Made by a program: the position numbers and the translations under genes. Shown here one piece after another: positions 1 to 8,952 of a stretch of 61,485 nucleotides of DNA. Below the pieces are notes generated by a model. The model was not told the DNA's origin and made no database searches. It saw only the letters and a list, made by a program, of their open reading frames with translations. Numbering within the stretch: the first letter of the stretch is position 1; each line of letters begins with the position of its first letter. This DNA comes from Chitinophagales bacterium 65-1 (GTDB lineage Bacteria > Bacteroidota > Bacteroidia > Chitinophagales > Chitinophagaceae). The stretch is from assembly GCA_002050465.1 (NCBI GenBank), contig MWYX01000057.1, positions 1-61,485 on the forward strand, read 5' to 3'.

Positions 1-2
1 TT

Positions 3-1712
3 ACTAATCTTTATAATAGTGCTGCATCTGATTCTGATAAAGTGATTGCTTTAGGACAACTCGCCGATCTGTATTATACGTATAAATTGAACCAGAAAGC
101 TGACAGTATACTTCAGGAGCAATTAAAGGTGTCTGAACTATCCGATAACAATAATCTTATTCTGGCTACTTTATTTGGTGCGGCAATAACAAAAATAAGC
201 CCTTCTACTACCTCTGAAAGTTTTGATAAAACGATTCAATTTTTAGAAAAGGGAATTAATTATGCAAAATCAAAAAATCTAAATGAATATTTAGGTAGTG
301 GCTATAACCGAATGGCGAATATTCTTAGAAACCGAGGCCAATATGATAAAGCGTTAAATAATGCAATACTCTCTATACAAACTATACCGCATATAGCTTC
401 TGATTCAATTAAGGCTGCTATCTATATTGAATTGGGAAATATATACGAGGCTAAAGGTGAAGCTGTTTCTGCTTCTACAAATTATAACACTGCATTTGAT
501 ATAGCTATAAAAATTAAATCAATTCCGCTGCAATCTGAAATTTATCATTGTTTTTCAGAAATGTACAGCAGACTTGGATATAACGATGTAGCAATAGACG
601 AGTTAAAAAAAAGCCTAGCACTCAATAAAAAATATAATTATGGAGAAGGAATGGTAAGAGATTATTTTGATCTTGCACGGCTAACAGATGAAAAGTTTTA
701 TATTGAAAAATCAATTCAGTTATCTAACTCACTCAATTTTTATAAATATATTATAGATGCAAAACGATTAATGCTTTACTATTATATGGTGGCTGAAAAA
801 AACGACGAAAAAGCATTAAATTACCTTGAAAATGAACCCGAGGTTAAAGAAAGTTTTTTAAATAATGGAATTGCTAATTATTACCGTACAAAAGGCCAGA
901 TATACCTTTATTCAAATAAAGCAGATTCTGCATTGCATTATTTCAAACTTGCTGAATATGATTTTGTAAACAAGTTTGATGAAAAATTAATCCGTGCTCT
1001 TTTTCGTGAAATTGCGCAAAGCTATCAGCTGTTACACAATATGCCTAATGCTATTGCTTATTATACCAAAGTATTGCAAATTAGCAAAAGGATGAATGAT
1101 ATAAATACCATCGCTTCTGTTTCGGATGAACTCAGTAAAATATACGAACAACAGAATGATTATAAACAGGCTTTTTTTTATGCAAAACAGTTTAAAAAAA
1201 ATAAAGACAGTTTGTCAAAATTATCAGGAGAAAGAGATATTGCATTATTAGGTGTTATTAGAGAAAACCGAAAACATGATGAAGAATTAAGACAGGAAAT
1301 GCAAAAGTTGAATAATAAAAGAAATATTCAATACATGGCAATTACGATTGCTATAGCAGTAATTTTTATTCTCATGTTAATCATAGGAATGTTCCCCATA
1401 TCCAAATTAACTATCAAATTGCTGGGATATATTTTCTTTATTTCTTTATTTGAATTTATCGTTTTATTAATTGATACATTTTTGCATAAAATAACACATG
1501 GGGAGCCATTAAAAATCTGGCTGATTAAAATATTTCTTATTGCGCTGCTGGTGCCTTTACAGCATTTTTTAGAACACAGGCTTATAAAATTTCTTGAATC
1601 ACGAAAATTGCTGGAAGCAAGAACAAAATTTAGTTTTAAAAGATGGTGGCAAAAAGTAAAAAAGCCGGCACCTGCGGCTGCCGGCCTTGAAGAAGATATT
1701 GGTGTATTATAA
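3..1712 (+). CDS. TPR-repeat membrane protein, 5' end cut by window edge
   Basis: The reading frame is open to the left edge, so the true start lies outside; an in-frame GTG at 42 is not needed as a start. The visible 569 residues are mostly helix-turn-helix tetratricopeptide repeats (for example the stretches around NRGQYDKALNNA and NKADSALHYFKLAE), which are protein-interaction scaffolds. Three hydrophobic segments follow, encoded at about 1334-1400, 1415-1480 and 1515-1580, then a basic tail. The arrangement of TPR array, C-terminal membrane region and an ITHGEPLKIW-type segment is common in uncharacterised Bacteroidota sensor-like proteins. No kinase, HTH or LytTR domain is visible. The last codons overlap a terminator hairpin serving the opposite strand. 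Function unknown. Confidence 0.8.
   Translation, partial: TNLYNSAASDSDKVIALGQLADLYYTYKLNQKADSILQEQLKVSELSDNNNLILATLFGAAITKISPSTTSESFDKTIQFLEKGINYAKSKNLNEYLGSGYNRMANILRNRGQYDKALNNAILSIQTIPHIASDSIKAAIYIELGNIYEAKGEAVSASTNYNTAFDIAIKIKSIPLQSEIYHCFSEMYSRLGYNDVAIDELKKSLALNKKYNYGEGMVRDYFDLARLTDEKFYIEKSIQLSNSLNFYKYIIDAKRLMLYYYMVAEKNDEKALNYLENEPEVKESFLNNGIANYYRTKGQIYLYSNKADSALHYFKLAEYDFVNKFDEKLIRALFREIAQSYQLLHNMPNAIAYYTKVLQISKRMNDINTIASVSDELSKIYEQQNDYKQAFFYAKQFKKNKDSLSKLSGERDIALLGVIRENRKHDEELRQEMQKLNNKRNIQYMAITIAIAVIFILMLIIGMFPISKLTIKLLGYIFFISLFEFIVLLIDTFLHKITHGEPLKIWLIKIFLIALLVPLQHFLEHRLIKFLESRKLLEARTKFSFKRWWQKVKKPAPAAAGLEEDIGVL
1658..1685 (-). terminator. Rho-independent terminator of the lipoprotein gene at 1717-2226
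   Basis: Stem GCCGGCA (1664-1670) pairs with TGCCGGC (1679-1685) around an 8-nt loop. On the minus strand it is followed by six T (1663-1658). It lies inside the coding 3' end of the TPR gene, where it encodes the PAPAAAG stretch. The same 7-bp stem reappears at 2305-2329. Confidence 0.75.
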
Positions 1713-1716
1713 AAAA

Positions 1717-2226
1717 TTATTGATCATTATCCTGTGTGCATGGTTCTGGTGGCGGGCATATTGTACATATATCATAGAAAACAGCAGGGGCTAATGAATT
1801 TGGATGCACCCAGGAAACTAATAGAGTTGGGCGATTTTTAAGTTGTTGAAGAGTAAATTGCTCTCCGGTCCTCCTGTTATACCTTTCTACATCTGCTGGA
1901 TTTCGATATGTTGCCAGATAAAAAATTAAACTGTCATTACCGGTAGGTTCTGGAATCTCATTTAGAATAGCTTTCAAATCCTCAATTTTTATTTTAAATA
2001 TTGGCTGATCTTGCAACCTTATATTTAATTGCCTTGATAATCCCCTGCGTAGGCCTGCTCTTTCGTTTTTATCTAATATAAGCCAATCAGGTATAGTAGA
2101 TAATGCTGTAATCTGGCTTTTTTTTGTTGTATCTGATTTGACCTGGTCGGTTTGTTTTGTTCCATTATCGCTACAGGAATAAAAAAAGATAATTGGCATT
2201 GTACAAAGCAGAAGTAATTTTTTCAT
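1717..2226 (-). CDS. Small lipoprotein with CPPPEPCTQ tail
   Basis: The start was moved inward to the ATG at 2226 because residues MKKLLLLCTMP... then form a normal lipoprotein signal ending in the lipobox FYSC; the longer frame would bury it. The product has 169 residues and is predicted to be an exported lipoprotein. The mature part has no domain I recognise. Its C-terminus reads CTICPPPEPCTQDNDQ, almost identical to the tail of the next gene upstream (2355-2774). Weak similarity also extends through the middle (a Tyr/Asn/Ala-Asp region before the tail), so the two are probably paralogues. Function unknown. It has its own terminator at 1658-1685. Confidence 0.75.
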   Translation of the reverse strand: MKKLLLLCTMPIIFFYSCSDNGTKQTDQVKSDTTKKSQITALSTIPDWLILDKNERAGLRRGLSRQLNIRLQDQPIFKIKIEDLKAILNEIPEPTGNDSLIFYLATYRNPADVERYNRRTGEQFTLQQLKNRPTLLVSWVHPNSLAPAVFYDICTICPPPEPCTQDNDQ

Positions 2227-2298
2227 GATTTTAAATTTTGGTTGCTTAAAAATAATCCGCATTTTAAAAATCAGCATATATATCTATTTTTATTGATT

Positions 2299-2329
2299 AA
2301 AAAAGCCGGCAACTTAAACAGATGCCGGC
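2299..2329 (-). terminator. Rho-independent terminator of 2355-2774
   Basis: GCCGGCA (2305-2311) pairs with TGCCGGC (2323-2329); on the minus strand six T follow (2304-2299). The stem sequence is identical to the terminator at 1664-1685, suggesting both were copied with the duplicated gene. Confidence 0.8.
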
Positions 2330-2354
2330 AATTAATATTGTGTGGCTTTAAAAT

Positions 2355-2774
2355 TTATTGTTGTTCCTGGGTGCAGGGTTCAGGAGGGGGACAAATTTGT
2401 GCAAAATTATAATAATCCGAATTTTTACCTACCTGTACAACAAACGAAGTATAACCTCCAACATTCCCTCTGGGATCTTCAGCAGACATGTTCCAAGCTC
2501 TTCTATAATCTACTTCATCCGCTTTACTATAAAGAACTGGTATAACATATAAATGTCTTACATCTTCTAATTTTTCGAAAATATTTAAGTCGAATTTGTA
2601 TTTTGTTGGATTTTTGCGGGGGTTTTGGCGATCTTTAAATCGTTTTTTCATTGCCTTACCTTTCTCTTCAGGAATTTTTATAGGGTCCAGGAATTTCATT
2701 TGGTCTTCAGAATATTCCTGTTTGCAGCCAAACGCAAATAATGAAACTGCAAATAATAAAAGTATTTTTTTCAT
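2355..2774 (-). CDS. Small lipoprotein, paralogue of 1717-2226
   Basis: 139 residues starting MKKILLLFAV with a lipobox FAFGC, so a predicted lipoprotein. The mature region is charged (KGKAMKKRFKDRQNPRKNP) followed by a probable beta-rich part and the tail AQICPPPEPCTQEQQ. The two cysteines of the tail and the triple proline are shared with the neighbour at 1717-2226, the only strongly conserved block between them. No known domain recognised and no function can be assigned. The gene has its own terminator (2299-2329), so the pair is likely transcribed as two single units despite the duplication. Confidence 0.75.
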   Translation of the reverse strand: MKKILLLFAVSLFAFGCKQEYSEDQMKFLDPIKIPEEKGKAMKKRFKDRQNPRKNPTKYKFDLNIFEKLEDVRHLYVIPVLYSKADEVDYRRAWNMSAEDPRGNVGGYTSFVVQVGKNSDYYNFAQICPPPEPCTQEQQ

Positions 2775-2829
2775 AATTATAAGTTTTGGTTTCTTAAATA
2801 TACTACCTGTTTTTAAAAAAACAAATATT

Positions 2830-3747
2830 TTATTTGTTAGCCAATGGCTCTACAGTATAACCTTCTTTTTTTAAAAGATTTAATAAACCCTTATCGCCAA
2901 CCAGGTGTCCGGCGCCAACTGCAACAAAAACACTCTCTTTTTTCATAAGGGTCTTTAATTGTGTAATCCAGTTTATGTTCCTTTTTGATAAAAGAATCTC
3001 CTCATATTTTTTATCTGAGCCAAATTCACTTTTGGCCAGCAGTTTCTCCATTGCAGATAATTCCTGATTTTTATATTTCACGATCATGGTATCAAACTCT
3101 TTTTTATAAACCGGGAAACTATCAATATTCTTAAGCAACTCCTTTGCCTGCCACTCATAAGGAATACTATCAAATACCGATGCCTGGAATTCTATAGTTT
3201 CCAGCCCTTTTATTTCTTTTTTATTTTCCTTTGAAAGCTTCATAAGCTCTTCTTCTACCCCTGATGCAGTTTTACAATTCATCATTTTTGGATACAGCAT
3301 TGCTACTAAAAAGTAGGGCTTTATACCTGAAAACATCATCATTGGTATTTTAAGCGAATCGATGAAATATCTTTCCACCTTTTTATATTCATCGGCGGTA
3401 TACAGGTCTTTTAATTTTTTACCATTTTTCATGTTCATGTATAACAATCCGCTTAACAGAGTAGAAGGATCATCCAGATCTATTTCCATGTACACTACAT
3501 CTGCTGCCTGCAAGGAAGACTTTAGTTGGTTACTGAACTTAATATCATCTTTGCATAATAAATGGAAAGTGCCAAAAACATAGCTTGGCTTTTTCAGTTC
3601 TTTCCCGGTTACCTTCCATAACAACGTATTATTCTCGTAGCTTTTTTTTGTGAAACTGTCAGTTTTCTTTTTTGAGGGTTTATTAATTTGTGATTTACAG
3701 CTATAGAAAAGGATGCAGCAGCTAAGAATAATAATAATTGATCTCAT
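2830..3747 (-). CDS. TraB/GumN family lipoprotein
   Basis: The start was set at ATG 3747 so that a lipoprotein signal MRSIIIILSC...FYSC is at the N-terminus; the longer frame adds nine residues. The 305-residue product matches the TraB/GumN (PF01963) pattern: an N-terminal PSYVFGTFHLLC block (the conserved GT.H motif), YMEIDLDD, and a C-terminal GAGHLVGDKGLLNLLKKEGY motif. The family contains Tiki-like metalloprotease relatives, and the conserved GTFH and GAGH histidines and the Glu of YMEID fit that fold, but bacterial members are functionally uncharacterised. Predicted envelope-anchored. It stands alone between two other leftward lipoprotein genes. Confidence 0.85.
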   Translation of the reverse strand: MRSIIIILSCCILFYSCKSQINKPSKKKTDSFTKKSYENNTLLWKVTGKELKKPSYVFGTFHLLCKDDIKFSNQLKSSLQAADVVYMEIDLDDPSTLLSGLLYMNMKNGKKLKDLYTADEYKKVERYFIDSLKIPMMMFSGIKPYFLVAMLYPKMMNCKTASGVEEELMKLSKENKKEIKGLETIEFQASVFDSIPYEWQAKELLKNIDSFPVYKKEFDTMIVKYKNQELSAMEKLLAKSEFGSDKKYEEILLSKRNINWITQLKTLMKKESVFVAVGAGHLVGDKGLLNLLKKEGYTVEPLANK

Positions 3748-3794
3748 AAAACTTATTTTAATAAAAGTAATCATCAGATTATACTATTATATAT

Positions 3795-4613
3795 TTAATT
3801 TAAGTGAAAAGTTGATTTCATTGCCTTAATCATTCCCTGTGCTGACCATTGCCAGGGAACAATCATTCGGCGAATAGTATATAAAGGTTCTGCAGAATCT
3901 CTTTTGGTTGATAATATAAATGCCATCTTATATCCACGCTTTTGTATTTCAGGGATAGCTTCTTTATTCCATAAGCCAAATGGATATGCGAAATATTTTA
4001 CAGGCTTTCCCGTAATTGCCTCCACTCTTTTTTTTGGCTTTACCAATTGAGTATCCCAATCTGCAGCCTGGTATTTTGTAACTCTGTGATGATCCCATGT
4101 ATGTGCTTCAATTGCATGCCCTGAATCGGACAATTGATTTAATTCTTCTTCGCTCATATATCCTGGACGATTGATAGAAATAGTCATAATAAAAAATACA
4201 CCCTTAAAACCATATTTGTTCATTTCAGTTGCACCAATGGAGAAGTGGTCTTTATCAGTATCATCAAAAGTTATCATTACCGGTTTTTGAGGAAGTGAAG
4301 CTCCATGTACCAGGTATTCATACAGCTCGTCGGGCAAAATGGTTTTATAACCACTGTCAGACAGAATTTTCATTTGAGCTGCAAATACAGAGGGTGAAAC
4401 AGAATAGGTTTCGTTTCTATTTCGGATATTGTGGTAGCATAATACAGGCACTTCTTTTTTTGAAAGAATTGTTGTAACATCAGAAACTGTCTTTGATTGA
4501 AAAGAATCCTTTGCATTTTTATCAAAAGATTTTTTTTTGTTTTTTATTTGATCAGGGGATGATGTACATGCACAGTAAAGGATGAGAATAAAAATCAGGC
4601 AATTGGATTTCAT
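3795..4613 (-). CDS. NodB-type polysaccharide deacetylase (predicted lipoprotein)
   Basis: Start placed at ATG 4613; the longer frame to 4760 overlaps the upstream gene and only this ATG gives a signal peptide with a terminal Cys (LYCAC). The 272-residue protein carries the carbohydrate esterase 4 signature: motif 1 TFDDTD (metal and catalytic Asp), motif 2 HTWDHH (the H-x3-H metal pair), motif 3 FAYPFG. Such enzymes remove N-acetyl groups from GlcNAc polymers such as peptidoglycan or exopolysaccharide; the substrate cannot be read from sequence. It is 16 bp downstream of 4630-5664 and almost certainly co-transcribed with it. Confidence 0.88.
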   Translation of the reverse strand: MKSNCLIFILILYCACTSSPDQIKNKKKSFDKNAKDSFQSKTVSDVTTILSKKEVPVLCYHNIRNRNETYSVSPSVFAAQMKILSDSGYKTILPDELYEYLVHGASLPQKPVMITFDDTDKDHFSIGATEMNKYGFKGVFFIMTISINRPGYMSEEELNQLSDSGHAIEAHTWDHHRVTKYQAADWDTQLVKPKKRVEAITGKPVKYFAYPFGLWNKEAIPEIQKRGYKMAFILSTKRDSAEPLYTIRRMIVPWQWSAQGMIKAMKSTFHLN

Positions 4614-4629
4614 CTTTTTAATAAAGAAA

Positions 4630-5664
4630 TTATTGGTATTGGATGTAAATAGGCTTAGGAATGAACTTTGATAACTCGTCAGGTGTGTATAATTGATCCT
4701 TGCCTTGTTTAGTATCATTTTTATAGAATATTTTAAAACCCGCAAACTGGATAGGTTCATTAAATATATAACGCAGCCATGAAGATTTTTTTAATATCTT
4801 ATCACCCCATCCATCCATATCAATAACCACCTGAACTTCCGATACTGTCTTTATTTTATCATAGTTAGTGATCATTCCCTGTGTAAACCTGTGAATTACT
4901 AAAATTTTAGGAGGGAGATTATTTTCCTTAACCACCTTGGCCAAATAATCAATTACTGAGTTTATATCAGCAGCAGTAAATGTACCGATTACTGACCCCG
5001 GCCTTTCACCATTTTTCATAGAAAATTCAGGGTCGATTCCGAAATGCACCTGTGGTAATTTTAAATATTTTTCCAATTCTGTTACTTCATCTATTACTAA
5101 ACTATGTGCAACCTGAACATCAACAAAAACTAAAGCATTAATTTCTTTTGCCCAATTAATAATAGTGTCTATCTGGTGAAAAGGCATTCGCAATCTGTAT
5201 TTACCATTTTTGCCAGGTAAACTTTGTGCTGTTACAGCAATGTAATGTAATGCAGGAATTACCGGCAGTGTACTGTCTGCAGCTTCCCATTTTGATACCT
5301 CACCAAGCAGTTTTTTAAACATTGAGTCTTTGGGTATCTCACCTAATATACCCATTCTTGTAGAATACAAATTTCCATAAAATGCTACAATCCTGTTGTA
5401 AGGAAATATTGCTCCAGATAAAGGATATGGAGTTTTAACGGGCCACTTTCCGGTAGTATCACCATTGGCAATATTTTGCAGCAGCTTATTATAGGCAACC
5501 GTATCAATTTGTTTTTTATCTGCCAAAGAAGTACTTTTCGATGCATTATTATTTTCAATTTTGGAGTCCGTATTTTTTCCTGTGGAATCAGCATTATTAC
5601 AGCCTGTACTAAAAAAACATAAAATCAATAAAACATATAGCAACGGGAAGTTTAATTTTTTCAT
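4630..5664 (-). CDS. Lipoprotein with possible TIM-barrel fold, operon partner of deacetylase
   Basis: 344 residues with a clear lipoprotein signal (MKKLNFPLLY... FFSTGC). After a low-complexity Asn/Lys/Ser linker the chain alternates predicted strands and helices (VIPALHYIAVTAQ, NALVFVDVQVAH, VHFGIDPEFSM, PKILVIHRFTQGM, VQVVIDMDGWGD), which looks like a (beta/alpha)8 barrel with acidic residues at strand ends, as in glycoside hydrolases. I do not recognise the family with certainty. It is the first gene of a two-gene unit with the NodB-type deacetylase, so a role in polysaccharide or peptidoglycan processing is a reasonable inference only. Confidence 0.75.
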   Translation of the reverse strand: MKKLNFPLLYVLLILCFFSTGCNNADSTGKNTDSKIENNNASKSTSLADKKQIDTVAYNKLLQNIANGDTTGKWPVKTPYPLSGAIFPYNRIVAFYGNLYSTRMGILGEIPKDSMFKKLLGEVSKWEAADSTLPVIPALHYIAVTAQSLPGKNGKYRLRMPFHQIDTIINWAKEINALVFVDVQVAHSLVIDEVTELEKYLKLPQVHFGIDPEFSMKNGERPGSVIGTFTAADINSVIDYLAKVVKENNLPPKILVIHRFTQGMITNYDKIKTVSEVQVVIDMDGWGDKILKKSSWLRYIFNEPIQFAGFKIFYKNDTKQGKDQLYTPDELSKFIPKPIYIQYQ

Positions 5665-5707
5665 AGTTGGGTATAGTAATTATAATTTAATAATCTTATT
5701 CAATGTA

Positions 5708-7630
5708 TTACAATGATACTGCGCTTTCGCCATACATCTGTTCTTTAAATTTTAATGAAGGTGATGGTATAAATTTTCCAATGCCTAATTTATCCCATTT
5801 ATCATCAACACTTTTTATTGTTTTATTATCTGCAACGATAATATTTGGCCAGTCTCTTTGAAAATTATCAAAGTCCCTGGTTTTCCTGGTACCATCCAAC
5901 CCCATGCATGAAAATGTTTTACTATGGTTCATTTCAAAAGGCTGCTCTGCTAAAATGTTATCCCTTTTAGGATCAACATTATTACAAAACCGCCACAATG
6001 CTGTGCCCAAATCATTTGCATCTACCGAATGTTCAACGTATAAAATCAATTTTATGCCTTCAATTTCTCCTAACTGGCAAATTTCTTTATGCAATTCTTT
6101 TATGTGATATTTTTTATTTTTTTCAACTGAAATAATTAAAACAGGAATTTCTTTTTTTAAAAGCGAAATATTTACTGATCTTATTTCAGAAAACTTTTTT
6201 GTTAATAATGTTTCATTAATATCATCTATTGAAGTTTTTACCAGGTACTTTTCATCCTGCTCCTCTTCGAACTTTCTGGTACCATCAATACACATTTTGC
6301 CTCCAAAGCCCAGTTTACTACAACTATGATCTAAAACATCCATAGGCCCCTGAGAAAAATAAATGTCTGTTGCAGGATTAAGATTATTAAAAACATATTT
6401 TGCCAGCTTTTCATAATCCTGAATATTTACATTCTCATCTGCCAATACTAAAATTTTATTGAACATCATTTGCCCTGCACCCCACATCGCATTCATAACT
6501 TTTTGTCCCTGCCCTGCATATTCTTTTTTTATTTGCGTAATAACCAGGTTATGAAATACTCCTTCAACGGGCATATCCATATCAATTATTTCGGGAACCA
6601 TTGTCATTTTTATAGGAGCTAAAAAAATGCGTTCTGTTGCCTTTCCTAGCCATGCATCTTCCTGGGGCGGAATACCGACAATGGTTGCAGGATAAACTGC
6701 ATTTTTTTTGTGCGTTATGGCAGTGATATGAAAACGTGGATACCAGTCAGGCAAAGAATAATATCCCGTATGATCTCCGAACGGTCCTTCCCATATAAGT
6801 TCATCATTCGGGTCTACATATCCTTCAATTATAAAATCTGCATCAGCGGGTACTTCAATATCAGGCTGTGAAATACATTTTACCAGTTCCACTTTTTTCT
6901 TTCTTAAAAAGCCGGCGAGCATATATTCATCCACATTTTCGGGCAGAGGCGCTGTCGCAGAATATGCATATACAGGATCCCCACCTAATGCAACTGCTAT
7001 AGGCATAATTTTATTCAGTTTTTTATATTCATTAAAATGTTTTGCTGAAACCTTATGCTTATGCCAGTGCATACCGGTAAGTGTAGGTGAAAATATCTGC
7101 ATACGATACATACCTACATTTCGGGATTGAGTAATTGGATCTTTTGTATGTATAATGGGAAGGGTAACGAATGGCCCTCCATCCTTTGGCCAACAGGTTA
7201 TCACCGGTAGCCTTGTAATATCGGGTTGGGCCATAATTATTTCCTGACATTCACCCCTGCCACTTTTTATTTTAGGCATCCACGATGCAAATTTGCCAAG
7301 CTTTGGAAGTAATTTTAATTTATCAAAAATATTTTCTTTTGGAGAAGAAAGTAATTTAAACAGATCTTCAATTTCTTTTGCCACATCATTAAGATCTTTA
7401 ACACCAAGAGCCATACACATTCGTTTCCTACTTCCATACGCATTCATCAATACAGGGAAATCAAATCCCGTATTTTCAAATAACAATGCTCTCCCGCCAT
7501 CCCCACTCTTGCTCATACGATCTGTAATTTCAGCAATCTCTAACTTTGGATCTACGTACGTTTTTATTCTCAGTAATTCGCCTTCCTTTTCCATGGCATT
7601 AATAAATTCCTGTTGATTGCGATAAGCCAT
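5708..7630 (-). CDS. UbiD-family decarboxylase
   Basis: 640 residues, start ATG at 7630. The sequence follows the UbiD family throughout: an N-terminal domain (RNQQEFINAMEKEGELLRI), the central prenyl-FMN and metal-binding region (NVGMYRMQIF, MHWHKHK, EGPFGDHTGYY) and a C-terminal GLDGTRKT block. UbiD enzymes use prenylated FMN made by UbiX to decarboxylate unsaturated or aromatic acids; in quinone-making bacteria they act in ubiquinone or menaquinone synthesis. It is longer than E. coli UbiD (497 aa), with extra sequence in the C-terminal third, as in Bacteroidota proteins annotated as menaquinone biosynthesis decarboxylases. No UbiX or other quinone gene is nearby, so the exact substrate is uncertain. 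Confidence 0.88.
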   Translation of the reverse strand: MAYRNQQEFINAMEKEGELLRIKTYVDPKLEIAEITDRMSKSGDGGRALLFENTGFDFPVLMNAYGSRKRMCMALGVKDLNDVAKEIEDLFKLLSSPKENIFDKLKLLPKLGKFASWMPKIKSGRGECQEIIMAQPDITRLPVITCWPKDGGPFVTLPIIHTKDPITQSRNVGMYRMQIFSPTLTGMHWHKHKVSAKHFNEYKKLNKIMPIAVALGGDPVYAYSATAPLPENVDEYMLAGFLRKKKVELVKCISQPDIEVPADADFIIEGYVDPNDELIWEGPFGDHTGYYSLPDWYPRFHITAITHKKNAVYPATIVGIPPQEDAWLGKATERIFLAPIKMTMVPEIIDMDMPVEGVFHNLVITQIKKEYAGQGQKVMNAMWGAGQMMFNKILVLADENVNIQDYEKLAKYVFNNLNPATDIYFSQGPMDVLDHSCSKLGFGGKMCIDGTRKFEEEQDEKYLVKTSIDDINETLLTKKFSEIRSVNISLLKKEIPVLIISVEKNKKYHIKELHKEICQLGEIEGIKLILYVEHSVDANDLGTALWRFCNNVDPKRDNILAEQPFEMNHSKTFSCMGLDGTRKTRDFDNFQRDWPNIIVADNKTIKSVDDKWDKLGIGKFIPSPSLKFKEQMYGESAVSL

Positions 7631-7701
7631 TACTTATAATTTCTGTGTAAAGGTAGAATAGAAGGAAGGATATTTTCTTTTTCTAGAAGATTTTGATGTC
7701 A

Positions 7702-8556
7702 TTATTGTGGGCAATCCGGTATGTATTTTTTCCTGATTCCCGGTCTGTCTAATGCATCATTAATTTCCCCTTTCGCAGGAAAACGGTAAGATACCGTTAT
7801 GCCGGTAAAATAATACCAGTCTCTATTTCGTGGTTCACCCCTTTTAGAATATTCCCCGGGATATGGTTCATTTTTATCTATTTCTCCCCCTCTGAAAGCA
7901 AGTTCAACAGCCTTGGGCCCTCGGTTGGTTAATAAAATGGCAGGATCAACATAAGTTGTACTTAAATCATCGAGATAATCCGTGAAAAGTTTTCTCATCC
8001 CAACCTCAATACCTATTTTAATATCATTAGTTAAGGCATATTTAATTCCTCCGCCAAATGGAAGGGAAAATTGTGTTAGTTTATATGGTGTTCTGCCTGG
8101 ATAAAAGCCCTGGCCTTCGGTACTTAATGGTTTTAAAAAATATCTTGTACCGGCAGTATCTTTAGTATATGGATTAAAATGATAAACCGCAATGCCCCCA
8201 AAAAAGTAAGGGGAAAATCTTATATTTTCTAAATTGAATAAATAATATTCAGCCGCTAAATGCAACTCCTGAATTTTAGATTTAAAATTTAGATTTCGAT
8301 AATAAACTTTTGGATTTTTTTTATCATCTGCCGTAACAGATGCCAGTGATATCCCGGAACGGATAGTAATTCTATCACTTAACTGGTATGAAAGTCCGGC
8401 GCTAAGTGCAATACCCGGTTGTGTAAATTTAAAAAAATAAGATTGTAAATCCCCTTCATAAAAGGAACTTCCTGCAAATAAATTAAGATGCACTTTTTGA
8501 GAAAAGCTTATGGAAATACAGGAAATGAATGCGAAAAATAAAGCGATTTTTCTCAT
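7702..8556 (-). CDS. Outer-membrane beta-barrel protein (DUF6089-like)
   Basis: 284 residues with an N-terminal signal peptide ending near SISFSQ. The mature sequence consists of amphipathic strands with alternating aromatic and small residues (YYLFNLENIRFSPYFFGGIA, WYYFTGITVSYRF) and a GSSFYEGDL start typical of Bacteroidota DUF6089 proteins. These are single small barrels in the outer membrane with no assigned function. The chain ends with a C-terminal extension after the last aromatic strand (PAKGEINDALDRPGIRKKYIPDCPQ region), which may be periplasmic. It lies downstream of nothing obvious and upstream of the UbiD gene, separated by about 70 bp. Confidence 0.8.
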   Translation of the reverse strand: MRKIALFFAFISCISISFSQKVHLNLFAGSSFYEGDLQSYFFKFTQPGIALSAGLSYQLSDRITIRSGISLASVTADDKKNPKVYYRNLNFKSKIQELHLAAEYYLFNLENIRFSPYFFGGIAVYHFNPYTKDTAGTRYFLKPLSTEGQGFYPGRTPYKLTQFSLPFGGGIKYALTNDIKIGIEVGMRKLFTDYLDDLSTTYVDPAILLTNRGPKAVELAFRGGEIDKNEPYPGEYSKRGEPRNRDWYYFTGITVSYRFPAKGEINDALDRPGIRKKYIPDCPQ

Positions 8557-8739
8557 GTCTGGATAGGAATTGGTTGCTTTCTGTTACAATAATAGTAACA
8601 TTATGTATAAAGTTATGTTATAAAACTATATCCGCAAAAAACAATAGTATTTACTATCAACTTTATTTACCTTATTAAACTCACATATCTTTACAAAGTC
8701 TTATCCTACTAATTTTTATAAAATTAGCTATGGATTTTT

Positions 8740-8813
8740 CGGGATGTAGCGCAGCCCGGTAGCGCACACGTCTGGGGGGCGTGGGGTCGCAAGTTCGAAT
8801 CTTGTCATCCCGA
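8740..8813 (+). tRNA. tRNA-Pro(GGG)
   Basis: Full cloverleaf: acceptor CGGGATG/CATCCCG (7 bp), D arm GCGC/GCGC, anticodon stem CACGT/GCGTG with loop CTGGGGG (anticodon GGG at 8774-8776), T arm GCAAG/CTTGT with loop TTCGAAT, discriminator A8813. CCA is not encoded. A -7-like TATCTTTA box lies at 8686-8693. The rest of the 395-bp intergenic stretch 8557-8952 shows nothing else I can name. Confidence 0.95.
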
Positions 8814-8952
8814 CTTTTTATTCTTGTAGAGATATTTATTTGCATACATTCGATTTACATGTAAAAACATAAGGGAAATAATGATTGATTTGCATTTCTA
8901 CCTCTTTAATTATTTGCATTACCTTAGCCCCACCTAAATTTTTATAAACCTA

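Noticed and set aside
2342-2874. Plus-strand ORFs over the lipoprotein region
   Set aside because: They are antisense to a gene with a clean lipobox signal and a terminator, and have no protein features.
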